Origin: Sphingobacteriales bacterium | GTDB taxonomy: Bacteria; Bacteroidota; Bacteroidia; UKL13-3 | NCBI GenBank assembly: GCA_021299635.1 | Contig: JAJTFA010000001.1 | Location: forward strand, 471,842 to 535,841 | Direction of reading: 5' to 3' | DNA: 64,000 nucleotides | In this document: piece after piece, positions 18,596 through 27,533 of the stretch | Position numbering within the stretch: position 1 is the first letter of the stretch | Layout of the letters: the number at the start of each line of letters is the position of its first letter | The notes under the pieces: generated by a model | Databases searched by the model: none | What the model was told of the DNA's origin: nothing | Seen by the model: the letters and a program-made list of their open reading frames with translations, nothing else | Position numbers and translations under genes: made by a program

Positions 18596-20263
18596 TTAGC
18601 TTAACCCTTCAATAATTCCGTTGTTAAAAGTCATTCCGTTGGCAGCAGGTTCTTTAGGCAAACCCGGCATGCGCATTATATCTCCGCAAACCGCTACAAT
18701 AAAACCTGCACCGGTATTTATAACCAGATCTTGCACGTGTAGTATGTGCCCTGTTGGCGCTCCATATATATCTGCATTATCGGTAAAACTATATTGTGTC
18801 TTTGCAATACAAACCGGTAAATTTCCTAAATTATACTTCTTAATACGTGATAACACAGTTTTGCATTTGCTGCTAAACTCTACTTTCTCAGCACGATATA
18901 TTTTGGTGGCAATTTGTTCTATCTTTCGTTCAATACTATCATTCAGCTCATAAGTAAATTGTATGGGTTTGGATGGATTTCGTTCTACTGTATCAACTAT
19001 TTTGTTAGCCAGTTCTATTGCTCCTTCACCGCCTTTTGCAAAGGCTTCATTTACGGCAAAAGCAGCTCCTTTGCTTTCGCACCAGCTTCTCAGGTAATCA
19101 ATTTCATCTTGTACATCAAAATGAAATTTATTTAATGAAACTATAATGCTCTGTCCAAATCCTTGTAGGTTCTCAATATGTCTTTGCAAATTAGGAATAC
19201 CATTTTTTATCCCATCCATATTTGGTTTCTTGGTATCATCACCTTCTAAACCGGCATGCATTTTAAGCGCTTGAGTAGTGGCCACCAATACGGTTGCTTT
19301 TGGCTGTAGGCCTGCCACACGACATTTAATATCCAAAAACTTTTCAGCACCAAGGTCGCTGCCAAAACCGGCTTCTGTTACTACATATTCTGCTGTGCTT
19401 AATGCCATTTTGGTAGCTATTACACTGTTGCAACCATGTGCAATATTGGCAAAGGGTCCGCCATGAATAATGGCAGGCGTGTTTTCTGTGGTTTGGACCA
19501 GATTGGGCATGATGGCATCTTTTAACAAAATAGTTATGGCACCGCCTACACCTAAATCTTTTACGGTAAAAGGAGTATTATCCAGTTTATAGCCTAAAAT
19601 AATGCGTTCAATGCGTTGCTGCAGGTCATCAAAGTTCTCACTAAGACATAATGCAGCCATGATTTCACTTGCTGGTGTAATATCAAATCCGGTTTCTTGA
19701 GGTTGGCCATTTGTTCGGCCACCCAAGCCAGTTGTAACAAATCGTAAACTTCTATCGTTTACATCCAGCACCCGTTTCCAGGTAATCTGTTTCAAAGCTT
19801 TATCTGAGTTGATATGGTTATACTGATAATTATCGAGCAATGCAGCAATGGTGTTGTTTGCAGTGGTTATGGCATGAAAGTCTCCGGTAAAATGGAGGTT
19901 AATGTCTTCCATAGGCAATACTTGTGCATATCCACCACCGGCAGCTCCACCTTTCATTCCAAACACGGGTCCTAAAGAGGGCTCTCTGAGTGCGGCAATA
20001 CATGTTCTCCCAATTTTATTTAAACCCAAGCTTGCACTAACTGTTGTAACGGTTTTTCCAACACCGGCTTTTGTAGGTGATAATGCAGTAATCAATATCA
20101 GATTATTCTTTTTGATGTTGGCTTCTTTTAGCACATTTAAACTTATTTTAGCTTTGGTATTGCCATAAGGTATGATATGCTCTGCTGAGATATGCAGTAC
20201 GTTTGCAATTTCCTGTATATGTTTTAACTTGGCTTCGCGTGAAATTTCAATATCTGTTTTCAT
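18596..20263 (-). CDS. fhs: formate-tetrahydrofolate ligase
   Basis: This cytoplasmic enzyme makes 10-formyl-THF from formate, THF and ATP, feeding purine synthesis and one-carbon metabolism. The 555 residues match the usual length. The N-terminal part carries the P-loop SPTKAGVGKTVTTVS at about residues 63-77; many homologues have GEGKT at this point, so the valine is a variant. REPSLGPVFGMKGGAAGGGYAQV and LHFTGDFHAITTANN are highly characteristic. It lies 11 bases after the GT9 gene and 2 before rnhB, an apparently unrelated grouping. The fdhD gene elsewhere in the window hints that formate is also a metabolite in this cell. Confidence 0.97.
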   Translation of the reverse strand: MKTDIEISREAKLKHIQEIANVLHISAEHIIPYGNTKAKISLNVLKEANIKKNNLILITALSPTKAGVGKTVTTVSASLGLNKIGRTCIAALREPSLGPVFGMKGGAAGGGYAQVLPMEDINLHFTGDFHAITTANNTIAALLDNYQYNHINSDKALKQITWKRVLDVNDRSLRFVTTGLGGRTNGQPQETGFDITPASEIMAALCLSENFDDLQQRIERIILGYKLDNTPFTVKDLGVGGAITILLKDAIMPNLVQTTENTPAIIHGGPFANIAHGCNSVIATKMALSTAEYVVTEAGFGSDLGAEKFLDIKCRVAGLQPKATVLVATTQALKMHAGLEGDDTKKPNMDGIKNGIPNLQRHIENLQGFGQSIIVSLNKFHFDVQDEIDYLRSWCESKGAAFAVNEAFAKGGEGAIELANKIVDTVERNPSKPIQFTYELNDSIERKIEQIATKIYRAEKVEFSSKCKTVLSRIKKYNLGNLPVCIAKTQYSFTDNADIYGAPTGHILHVQDLVINTGAGFIVAVCGDIMRMPGLPKEPAANGMTFNNGIIEGLS

Positions 20264-20274
20264 GTGATTTGCGT

Positions 20275-21285
20275 TTAGTGGCGATTAAGCAGTTCGTCAA
20301 TTTTAATCATTACTTCATTAAGTTGTATCATCTTAATGCATGGGTTTTGTGGTTGTATGCATTTATTCTGGTTACATGGGTTACAAGGTAAAACATAATG
20401 AAGATAAGCAGTGTGCTTTCCATAGGGATAAAACACGTCAGGTTCACCGGGACCAAACAAACCAAGGCTTGGAGTTCCGCATAAGGATGCAATGTGCAGC
20501 GGTCCGCTTTCGTTTCCAATATATACTTTTGCCTGACTGCACAATGCTGCGAGTTCCGCCAGATTAAATACTCCAGCAATACTGTGCGTCTCAAAGGATA
20601 GTTGTTGTTGAATATCTTTAATCAACTCTCTTTCATAATGGTCGCCAGTAAATATGATTTCCAGATTCTTCTCCTGATGCAGCCATTGAGCCAATGATGC
20701 GAACTTATCCCATCTGCGCAATTTTTTTCTGGCTCCGGGATGTAAAATAGCAAATTGCTGCACACCAATATCTGCAAGGTAATTATCTACTTTTTTTCTT
20801 TCATATTCGCCTGCGTAAAGTTGAGGTAAACGGGTCAGTAAGGATTTATCCGTTATCAGAGGCTCAATAATTTCTTTATTGGTAATCACTTCATGTGGTT
20901 GCTTACCTTTCATTTTGTTTTTAAGCCTGATGGTTCCTCTGTCAACTCTGATTTTTGGCCAATGCCATAATGCGTAAAATAAGCTTCTGCTGCTAATCCT
21001 TAAGTCCGCAATCAAATCATAATTGCCTGTAAGGTCTTTCCAGTTGCTTGTAATATGTTTAAGGTTTGGATTGTTATGTGCCAGTGTAATGGCAAATGGT
21101 TTACAAATAAGGGTAATCTCTGCTTCCTTATATTGTAATTTTAGTATATCAATTACATGTTGTGCATAGCATAGGTCACCAATTTCATCTGTTTTGATGA
21201 TGAGTATGCGCTGAACGTTTATATCTTTCAGATTCTTTTGGCCGTTAATTAATTTGGTAAGCAATACCGAGCAGGCATTGTTCAT
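20275..21285 (-). CDS. family 9 glycosyltransferase (heptosyltransferase-like)
   Basis: This GT-B enzyme resembles ADP-heptose:LPS heptosyltransferases. The N-terminal ILIIKTDEIGDLCYAQHVIDILK and the C-terminal sugar-nucleotide signature GNESGPLHIASLCGTPSLGL are clear. A cysteine-rich tail (LPCNPCNQNKCIQPQNPC) follows, common in Bacteroidota members. The track start at 21387 would overlap the divergent flippase. I choose the ATG at 21285 (MNNACSVLL), giving 336 residues and leaving 96 bases between the divergent genes. It probably adds a sugar to lipid A core or a related surface glycan. Confidence 0.88.
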   Translation of the reverse strand: MNNACSVLLTKLINGQKNLKDINVQRILIIKTDEIGDLCYAQHVIDILKLQYKEAEITLICKPFAITLAHNNPNLKHITSNWKDLTGNYDLIADLRISSRSLFYALWHWPKIRVDRGTIRLKNKMKGKQPHEVITNKEIIEPLITDKSLLTRLPQLYAGEYERKKVDNYLADIGVQQFAILHPGARKKLRRWDKFASLAQWLHQEKNLEIIFTGDHYERELIKDIQQQLSFETHSIAGVFNLAELAALCSQAKVYIGNESGPLHIASLCGTPSLGLFGPGEPDVFYPYGKHTAYLHYVLPCNPCNQNKCIQPQNPCIKMIQLNEVMIKIDELLNRH

Positions 21286-21381
21286 TTTTTCGGGCAACGT
21301 ATATTTAAGAAGTTTATACCTCTTCACCTTACAATGATACAAAGTGTTTCGGAATGTTTTACATTGCAGCCATAATAGCAT

Positions 21382-22827
21382 ATGCAAAGAAAATTTTTTT
21401 CAAATCTTATTTTGCTACTATTGCTCAATCTGTTGGTTAAGCCGGCTTGGGTGCTGGGTATTGATCGCAGTTTTCAGAATCATTTGGGGTTTGCCAACTA
21501 TGGGGATTATGCCAACATTTTTAGCTTTTCATTGATTTTGTCGGTTATACTGGATTTGGGTATTAATAATTTTGTAAGTTCTGCCATTGCCAAGCAGCCG
21601 GAGCGGATTAATGAATTGTATTTGCCTTTGTTATTTGTTAAAATCTTCTTTGGACTCATTTATATCATTATTACGCTGGTGGCAGGCTGGTTGTACGGAT
21701 ATAATGCGTATTTTCTGGCGCTCCTGTTATGGCTTTGCATCAATCAGCTCATTGCATACATAGCCACTTTTAACCGAAGTTTTGTAAGTGGTTTACAGTT
21801 GTATCAAACAGATGCCTGGCTATCAGTAATTGATCGTTTTACTATGCTGTTACTGGGTGTTTTTATGGTCTGGATACCCTTGTTACCGGTTAATCTAAAA
21901 ACATTTATCGGTATCCAAACAGCAGGTTACCTAATGGTGCTTCTGGCAAGTTTGTTAGTACTGATGGGCCATTTGAGATATGGAGGCTCTGCCCACATCA
22001 GGCAACAAGTTTATCCAGTATTTAGACAGGCGCTTCCTTATGCATTGCTTGCATTGCTTATGATGTGCTATGCTAAAGTTGACAGTCTAGTGCTTAAAAA
22101 ACTTCATTTAAACGGTAGTCTCGAAAATGGAATATATGCAGCCGGAGGGCGTTTGTTTGATGCTGCCAATATGTTTGCAGTATTGATTGGATTTATGCTG
22201 CTACCTGCATTCTCTGCCAATTTATACAAGCCGGATGAGCTGAAGAAGCTTGTTCGTTCAGCTGTAATCATTCTACCCAGTTTTGGTTTGTTTGTTTCCG
22301 TTTTTTGTTATGTGTATCGTTTAGAGATTATGCAGGCCATGTACCATGAAGCAAATGCTTATACCGCATCGGTTTTTGGCACGCAAATGTTTAGTTATAC
22401 CATGATGTGCGGGATGTATGTTTTTGGTACGCTATTAACTGCCGGCAAGGAATTAAACCTACTCAATGGTTTGGCATTTGTTGCATTGATATTGAATGTG
22501 GCAGGAAACATCCTGTTGGTGCCTGAGCTAGGTGCACTTGCTTGTGCACGGGTAGGACTTGCTACACATACCTTTATTTTTATAACCAACCTGGTTTTTG
22601 CTCTAAAAAAATCCCCCGGTTTGTTTCCGGTTTCTTATCTGGCAAAATATGTTTTGCTTTCTTTAGGCTCGGTATGCATCATCACGTTGTTCGGATACCT
22701 TCAGTTTTCATTTGTTTTGGCAGGTATAGTAGGCTGCGCAATATGGATTATTCTTGTTTTTGTGTTGCAATTGGTGAATGTTCAAAGTATACGTGGCATT
22801 TTTATGTCAACGCAGGCAATCAATTAG
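21382..22827 (+). CDS. polysaccharide flippase (Wzx/MATE-like)
   Basis: This 481-residue protein has about twelve to fourteen hydrophobic segments and no soluble domain. It matches the O-antigen/polysaccharide transporter branch of the MOP superfamily, with segments such as GFANYGDYANIFSFSLILSVILDLGINNF near the N-terminus and a charged KVDSLVLKKLHLNGSLENGIYAAGGRLFD loop mid-protein. It likely flips lipid-linked oligosaccharide across the inner membrane. The Wzz-like and ligase genes downstream on the same strand, and a divergent GT9 gene upstream, support a surface-polysaccharide role. Confidence 0.85.
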   Translation: MQRKFFSNLILLLLLNLLVKPAWVLGIDRSFQNHLGFANYGDYANIFSFSLILSVILDLGINNFVSSAIAKQPERINELYLPLLFVKIFFGLIYIIITLVAGWLYGYNAYFLALLLWLCINQLIAYIATFNRSFVSGLQLYQTDAWLSVIDRFTMLLLGVFMVWIPLLPVNLKTFIGIQTAGYLMVLLASLLVLMGHLRYGGSAHIRQQVYPVFRQALPYALLALLMMCYAKVDSLVLKKLHLNGSLENGIYAAGGRLFDAANMFAVLIGFMLLPAFSANLYKPDELKKLVRSAVIILPSFGLFVSVFCYVYRLEIMQAMYHEANAYTASVFGTQMFSYTMMCGMYVFGTLLTAGKELNLLNGLAFVALILNVAGNILLVPELGALACARVGLATHTFIFITNLVFALKKSPGLFPVSYLAKYVLLSLGSVCIITLFGYLQFSFVLAGIVGCAIWIILVFVLQLVNVQSIRGIFMSTQAIN

Positions 22828-22848
22828 TGGTGCGCACGTTATTTTTTA

Positions 22849-22856
22849 TATTTTTG
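22849..22856 (+). promoter_or_regulatory. candidate -7 promoter box before Wzz-like gene
   Basis: TATTTTTG fits the Bacteroidota -7 consensus TAnnTTTG exactly and lies 37 bases before the start codon. I do not see a well-spaced -33 TTTG, so this is tentative. It would let the Wzz-like and ligase genes be transcribed separately from the flippase. Confidence 0.4.
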
Positions 22857-22893
22857 TCGGTATACAATCCTTATTACTGCAAAACATCAGCAC

Positions 22894-23892
22894 ATGAATA
22901 AAAAACGAACATCATATTCTTTCGAATTTGTAGATACCTTAAGGTTTCTTATCAAATGGAAAAAACAACTTTCAATTATAGTGGTAGTTGCCGTAGTTGC
23001 GTCTGTTGTGGGCTCGGGAACTTGGTTTATAACACCTAAGTATAAAGCAACGGCTGTGTTTTATCCGGGCACGGTGAGTTCTATTTCTTCAGCTTTGTTT
23101 TTTAAATCGCGTGAGCGTGCCAAAGAGGCGCTGGCTTTTGGGGAACAGGAAGAAACCGAACAATACTTGCAGATTTTGGAATCGGCCGATTTACAATGGC
23201 GCATCATTAATAAATACAACCTCATTAATCATTATAAAATTTCTCAAGACCGCAAGGATAAATACGACCAGGTTAGCCGCACCTATGCAAAAAATGTAAG
23301 TATAAAACGAACAGATTATAATTCAATTTCTATTACGGTTATGGATGAAGATCCTAAGACCTCAGCAGAATTGGCCAATGCTATTATGGGTATGGTTGAT
23401 ACCATTAAGCATGAAATTGTAGGACGGGTTGCCAAACAAGCACATGAGGTGGTGGCAAAGGCATATTTTGAAAAATTGAATTATATCGATTCGCTTAAGA
23501 ATGCTATGAAACTGCTTGGAGAAAAGGGTGTATACAATGCACCTGAACAGGCAAAGGGGCTTGCCGAAGTTGCAGTTGTGAGCAGGGGAGGTAGTGAAAA
23601 GGAAAAGCAGGCATTAGCGGAATATTCAGGAGAATTTACTGTACTGGATGAATTGCTGCAAAACGAATCTGAAATGTTAGCCGATTTACGCATGCGTTAT
23701 GAACAAACTAAAATTGATATGGCGGGTGGGTTAAGTAATGTGTTTGTGGTAGGATATGCTTACCCTCCGGAAAACAAAGCTTATCCTGTGAGGTCTATTA
23801 TTGTTGTAATGTCTGCTTTATCTGCATTTGTATTCGGCTGTATTCTCATAGTTTTTATCGAACGCTATAAGGAAATCAAAGAGCGTTTTTAA
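22894..23892 (+). CDS. Wzz-type chain-length determinant / polysaccharide co-polymerase
   Basis: This 332-residue protein has the classic two-helix topology. An N-terminal membrane segment at about residues 28-50 is followed by YKATAVFYPGTV, a long periplasmic coiled-coil region, then YPPENKAYPVRS and a C-terminal membrane helix. It regulates polymer length by interacting with the polymerase. It lacks the cytoplasmic tyrosine-kinase domain of capsule-type Wzc proteins. It is 11 bases before the O-antigen ligase/polymerase gene, which is the expected functional neighbour. Confidence 0.88.
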   Translation: MNKKRTSYSFEFVDTLRFLIKWKKQLSIIVVVAVVASVVGSGTWFITPKYKATAVFYPGTVSSISSALFFKSRERAKEALAFGEQEETEQYLQILESADLQWRIINKYNLINHYKISQDRKDKYDQVSRTYAKNVSIKRTDYNSISITVMDEDPKTSAELANAIMGMVDTIKHEIVGRVAKQAHEVVAKAYFEKLNYIDSLKNAMKLLGEKGVYNAPEQAKGLAEVAVVSRGGSEKEKQALAEYSGEFTVLDELLQNESEMLADLRMRYEQTKIDMAGGLSNVFVVGYAYPPENKAYPVRSIIVVMSALSAFVFGCILIVFIERYKEIKERF

Positions 23893-23903
23893 TGGCCTGA
23901 GGC

Positions 23904-25349
23904 TTGGAGCAAGCACTTAAAAATAAATTGTTTTACCTGCTTTGTGTAGGTTTTATTGGCCTTAATATCACAGCCATTGTATTCGATTTTGTGTGGCTTA
24001 GCCTTTTACCTTTTGCTTTACTTTTTGCGCTTCTCATTCTATTTAGCCTAGATACATTATTATTCATACTATGTTTTTTGGTGCCACTTTCCATTAATGT
24101 AGATAATATTGGTGGAGGTTTGGGGCTCAGCCTACCTGATGAGCCACTTGTTATGCTCATCATGTGTTTGGCAATATTTAAATTTATCATCAACAGTGAG
24201 TATGACTACCGCGTTTTCCGACATCCGCTAACCATTGTTATCATACTCAATATGCTTTGGACCTTGTTCACCGTTTTCACCAGTGAGCACCCGTTTGTAT
24301 CGGCAAAGTTTTTCCTTTCCAGATTCTGGTTTGTGGTTGTATTTTACTTTTTAGGGGTGGTTTTATTTAAAAAGTTCTCAAACATCATCAGATATCTCTG
24401 GCTTTATCTCATACCATTGACTTTTGCTGTTTTATGGACTCTATACCAGCACAGTGCCTATAATTTCGAAATGAAATATTCATTTGAAATCACAAGACCC
24501 TTCTATGTTGCACATGGTGTGTATGGTGCGGCTATAGCGTTTTTTATACCCATCACACTGATATTTATTTTATTTCCGGAACGCCTTCATATTAATAAAA
24601 CAGCTTGGTTTGGTGCCATTGGTTTATTGTTGATTTTGATTGTTGGTCTGATTTATTCTTACACACGTGCCTCATGGATTAGCATTGCTGCAGCTGTAGC
24701 AGCACTCATACCCCTGCTGCTGCGTATTAAGTTTAATACCATACTCATTGTGCTGTTTAGTGCCATCATGTTATTTATAGTGTTTCAGAGTGAAATTACT
24801 TACATGATGTCTAAAACGGATGACAAATCTTCCAAAGATTTCAGTGAGCATTTTCGTTCCATCTCTAATATCAATACCGATGCATCCAATGCTGAGCGCA
24901 TAAACCGATGGGTTTGTGCATGGAAAATGTTTGAAGAAAGACCGGTTTTGGGATTTGGGCCTGGTACTTATTCTTTTGTTTATGCACCATTTCAGTTAAG
25001 TCAGTATAAAACGGTAATCAGTACCAATTTTGGTGATGGCGGAAATGCCCATAGTGAATACCTTGGCCCACTTTGCGAAACCGGACTCCCAGGACTAATT
25101 ACCATTTTGATGATGGTTTATTTTTCTCTGGCTACTGCTTTTCGCTTGTTTTATACCGCACAAAAAGCAAGAGTTAGGTATTTGGCGCTTGCGCTGCTGC
25201 TTGCCTTTATAACGTATTTTGTGCATGGTTTAATGAACAACTACAGTGAGACCGATAAAATAGCCATCTTATGGTGGGGCGGATTTGCCATGCTAACGGC
25301 ACTGGATTTATACCATAATCCGCAAGAAGTAAAGTCTGAGAAAAGCTAA
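23904..25349 (+). CDS. O-antigen ligase/polymerase family membrane protein
   Basis: This 481-residue protein has ten to twelve hydrophobic segments and a large periplasmic loop late in the sequence. The Wzy_C domain is recognisable from YSYTRASWISIAAAVAALI and from the loop GFGPGTYSFVYAPF with NAHSEYLGPLCETGLPGLI. It either polymerises repeat units (Wzy) or ligates polymer to lipid A (WaaL); sequence alone does not separate them. It uses a TTG start at 23904, because the nearby ATG at 23892 runs straight into a stop. Its stop is one base from the convergent alanine dehydrogenase stop. Confidence 0.85.
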   Translation: MEQALKNKLFYLLCVGFIGLNITAIVFDFVWLSLLPFALLFALLILFSLDTLLFILCFLVPLSINVDNIGGGLGLSLPDEPLVMLIMCLAIFKFIINSEYDYRVFRHPLTIVIILNMLWTLFTVFTSEHPFVSAKFFLSRFWFVVVFYFLGVVLFKKFSNIIRYLWLYLIPLTFAVLWTLYQHSAYNFEMKYSFEITRPFYVAHGVYGAAIAFFIPITLIFILFPERLHINKTAWFGAIGLLLILIVGLIYSYTRASWISIAAAVAALIPLLLRIKFNTILIVLFSAIMLFIVFQSEITYMMSKTDDKSSKDFSEHFRSISNINTDASNAERINRWVCAWKMFEERPVLGFGPGTYSFVYAPFQLSQYKTVISTNFGDGGNAHSEYLGPLCETGLPGLITILMMVYFSLATAFRLFYTAQKARVRYLALALLLAFITYFVHGLMNNYSETDKIAILWWGGFAMLTALDLYHNPQEVKSEKS

Positions 25350-25350
25350 A

Positions 25351-26577
25351 TCAGGCGTGAGCAGCTATTAATAAATCAATGTCTTTGTGATAAATATTGA
25401 GGCGCTTTCCAATATGTTTATTGGTTAAATTACCTTTGTATATATAAACACCATTTCTGGCAGCTGCATGTTCCCAGATATAATTGGTAATTGAACCAGC
25501 TTCTGCAATATCTGATATTATTGGTGTAAGAATATTGCTTAGCGCATAACTGGCAGTTCTGCTAACGCGAGAGGAAATATTGGGCACACAATAATGTATT
25601 ACATCATGCTTTATAAAAATAGGCTTATCATGGGTGGTAATTTCTGAAGTTTCAAAACAGCCACCTTGGTCAATGCAGATATCAACAATCACTGAGCGTG
25701 GTTTCATCTTACTCACCATTTCTTCAGTAACCACAGTAGGGCTTCTTCCTTCTTCGCTCCATAAACTCCCAATTGCCACATCAGCTGTGGTAAGTGCTTT
25801 GCTCAATATTTTAGGATTCAGCAGGGAGGTGTTTATTTTAACACCAAGATTATTTTGCAACATTCTAAGTTTTTCTAGAGAGTTGTCAAACACTTTCACG
25901 GTAGCACCAACACCCAGGGCTGCTCTTGTGGCATACTCGCCAACGGTGCCTGCGCCAATTACCACAATTTCGGTAGGGGGTATACCGGTAACACCACCCA
26001 ACATTTCACCTTTACCACCTCGGGTTGAGCATAGATATTCAGCTGCAACAGCTATGGCAGAAGTTCCAGATATTTCAGCCATACTGCGTACAATTGGATA
26101 AATTTCATCACTTGATTTCAGGTACTCAAAGGCAATGGCTGTAATCTTTTTATCCATCAATGAGCGGATATATTTTTCTGATTTGTTACTCAGCTGTATG
26201 GCGGAAATAAGCAATTGCTGTGGTTTAAGCATTTTTATCTCCTCATCGGTAGGGGGTTCAACTTTTACAATAATATCCGCCTTAAATAAGTCCTCTTTGC
26301 TGTAACAAATTTTTGCACCTGCTTCGCTGTAATCTTTATCGGAAAAATGCGCCTCACTGCCTGCACCATTTTCTATCCAAACCTCATTGCCAGTATTAAC
26401 AAGCAGGTTTACAGAGGAAGGAGTTAAAGCCACCCGGTGTTCCTGCAAGGTGGTTTCTTTTGGCACTGCTATAAATAATGTTTGTCCGGGTTTTTTAATT
26501 TCCAGTAAGGCTTCCTTGGGTTGTAATGATGCTTGACGGGCCAGCTCACTGAAGCCTAACTTCGATACGTCTTCCAT
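25351..26577 (-). CDS. ald: alanine dehydrogenase
   Basis: This NAD-dependent enzyme interconverts alanine with pyruvate and ammonia. It belongs to the alanine dehydrogenase/PNT family: an N-terminal AlaDh_PNT_N domain with VPKETTLQEHRVALTP, and a Rossmann domain with IVVIGAGTVGEYATRAAL at about residues 207-224. The segment DICIDQGGCFETSEITTHDKP is typical. At 408 residues it is longer than the roughly 370-residue enzymes because of an N-terminal extension of about 35 residues, as in other Bacteroidota homologues. A TATATTTG box lies 21 bases upstream on the minus strand. Confidence 0.9.
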   Translation of the reverse strand: MEDVSKLGFSELARQASLQPKEALLEIKKPGQTLFIAVPKETTLQEHRVALTPSSVNLLVNTGNEVWIENGAGSEAHFSDKDYSEAGAKICYSKEDLFKADIIVKVEPPTDEEIKMLKPQQLLISAIQLSNKSEKYIRSLMDKKITAIAFEYLKSSDEIYPIVRSMAEISGTSAIAVAAEYLCSTRGGKGEMLGGVTGIPPTEIVVIGAGTVGEYATRAALGVGATVKVFDNSLEKLRMLQNNLGVKINTSLLNPKILSKALTTADVAIGSLWSEEGRSPTVVTEEMVSKMKPRSVIVDICIDQGGCFETSEITTHDKPIFIKHDVIHYCVPNISSRVSRTASYALSNILTPIISDIAEAGSITNYIWEHAAARNGVYIYKGNLTNKHIGKRLNIYHKDIDLLIAAHA

Positions 26578-26597
26578 AGTGCTTTTTAAAAGGTTCT

Positions 26598-26605
26598 CAA
26601 ATATA
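26598..26605 (-). promoter_or_regulatory. candidate -7 promoter box for ald
   Basis: On the minus strand this reads TATATTTG, an exact match to TAnnTTTG, ending 21 bases before the ald ATG. No clear -33 TTTG is seen at the usual spacing. Confidence 0.5.
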
Positions 26606-26767
26606 AGCAGTTATTATGTATTGAGGAAATTTTGATTCAGTTAACAATATGGTCAATCCTCCATAGGTAATTCTGATGTTTATTATTTATTATCAATAAG
26701 TTACAGCATTTAAGGTAGCAACGTTTCTTCTTTTTTGAGTTTGTGATGTAAGTTTAGCTGAAAATCT

Positions 26768-26775
26768 TATCTTTG
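26768..26775 (+). promoter_or_regulatory. candidate -7 promoter box for DUF177-rpmF-plsX-fabH
   Basis: TATCTTTG matches TAnnTTTG exactly and lies 16 bases before the ATG at 26791. A TTTG at 26740-26743 could be the -33 element, though the 24-base spacer is slightly longer than the usual 19-21. Its position inside the longest ORF supports the shorter start of the DUF177 gene. Confidence 0.55.
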
Positions 26776-26790
26776 CCCCCTTTCCGTAGC

Positions 26791-27306
26791 ATGCTGAGGC
26801 TGAAAGATTATATCGTTGAGTTCAATAAACTACGCTCCGGCAACAATACATTTGCCTTTGTTCTGAATACAGAATTTATACATTCTGTTGATGATCAGTC
26901 AAATATAGAAGCCGAAGTTTTTGCTCATCTGGATTTGTTTAAAACAGACACCATGTATGAACTTAAGTTTAAGCTGAGCGGAAAAATAAAAACAACGTGC
27001 GATACCTGTTTAGATGAGTTTGAATTGCCTGTAGACAGTCATTTTAACCTCATTTTAAAAATCAGTGAAACTGAGCAGTATGACGATGATGAAATCGTGT
27101 ATATCACTCCTCAAACCATTGATTACGACCTGAGGCAGTATTTGTATGAATGTTTGGTGCTTGCCCTTCCAATTAAAAAAATCTGCTCTCTTGCGGGTAA
27201 AATATGTAATGAAGAGGTGGTAAGTAAACTCAATGATATTCAAACAAATAAAGATGAAGATGGCGATGATCCACGTTGGGATAAACTAAAAGGAATATTT
27301 AAATAA
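26791..27306 (+). CDS. DUF177 / YceD-family protein
   Basis: This family (YceD, 23S rRNA accumulation-related) is almost always found before rpmF, as here. The conserved cysteine-containing piece TTCDTCLDEFELPVDSHF is present, as is the late acidic segment QTNKDEDGDDPRWDKLKGIF, which is typical. The product probably acts in ribosome assembly or expression of the L32 operon. The track start is a TTG at 26773 that overlaps the -7 promoter box, so I use the ATG at 26791 (MLRLKDYIVEF), giving 171 residues. rpmF follows after 17 bases. Confidence 0.88.
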   Translation: MLRLKDYIVEFNKLRSGNNTFAFVLNTEFIHSVDDQSNIEAEVFAHLDLFKTDTMYELKFKLSGKIKTTCDTCLDEFELPVDSHFNLILKISETEQYDDDEIVYITPQTIDYDLRQYLYECLVLALPIKKICSLAGKICNEEVVSKLNDIQTNKDEDGDDPRWDKLKGIFK

Positions 27307-27323
27307 ATTAAATTTATACTACT

Positions 27324-27509
27324 ATGCCTAATCCAAAACGAAAAATGTCAAACTCTCGCAGAGACAAGAGAAGGACACACTACAAAGGTGAAGCCCCTAC
27401 CATTACTGTAGATGCTACATCTGGCGAAACCCATCTTAGACATAGAGTAACCGCTGATGGTTACTACAAGGGAAAACATGTTTTTCCTGATATGAAAAAA
27501 GATGTATAA
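27324..27509 (+). CDS. rpmF: 50S ribosomal protein L32
   Basis: This 61-residue basic protein begins [20 protein letters not shown], the L32 signature. It lacks the zinc-ribbon cysteines of the C+ form, so it should be a zinc-independent L32. It sits between the DUF177 gene and plsX, the standard order linking ribosome and fatty-acid/phospholipid synthesis. Confidence 0.97.
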   Translation: MPNPKRKMSNSRRDKRRTHYKGEAPTITVDATSGETHLRHRVTADGYYKGKHVFPDMKKDV

Positions 27510-27533
27510 TTGTTTTGCCAAACAATTGAATGA

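Noticed and set aside
21286-21387. N-terminal extension of the GT9 ORF
   Set aside because: It would overlap the divergent flippase start and has no family similarity; the ATG at 21285 fits better.
25634-26101. 155-residue plus-strand ORF
   Set aside because: It is antisense to the middle of alanine dehydrogenase, which has clear family motifs.
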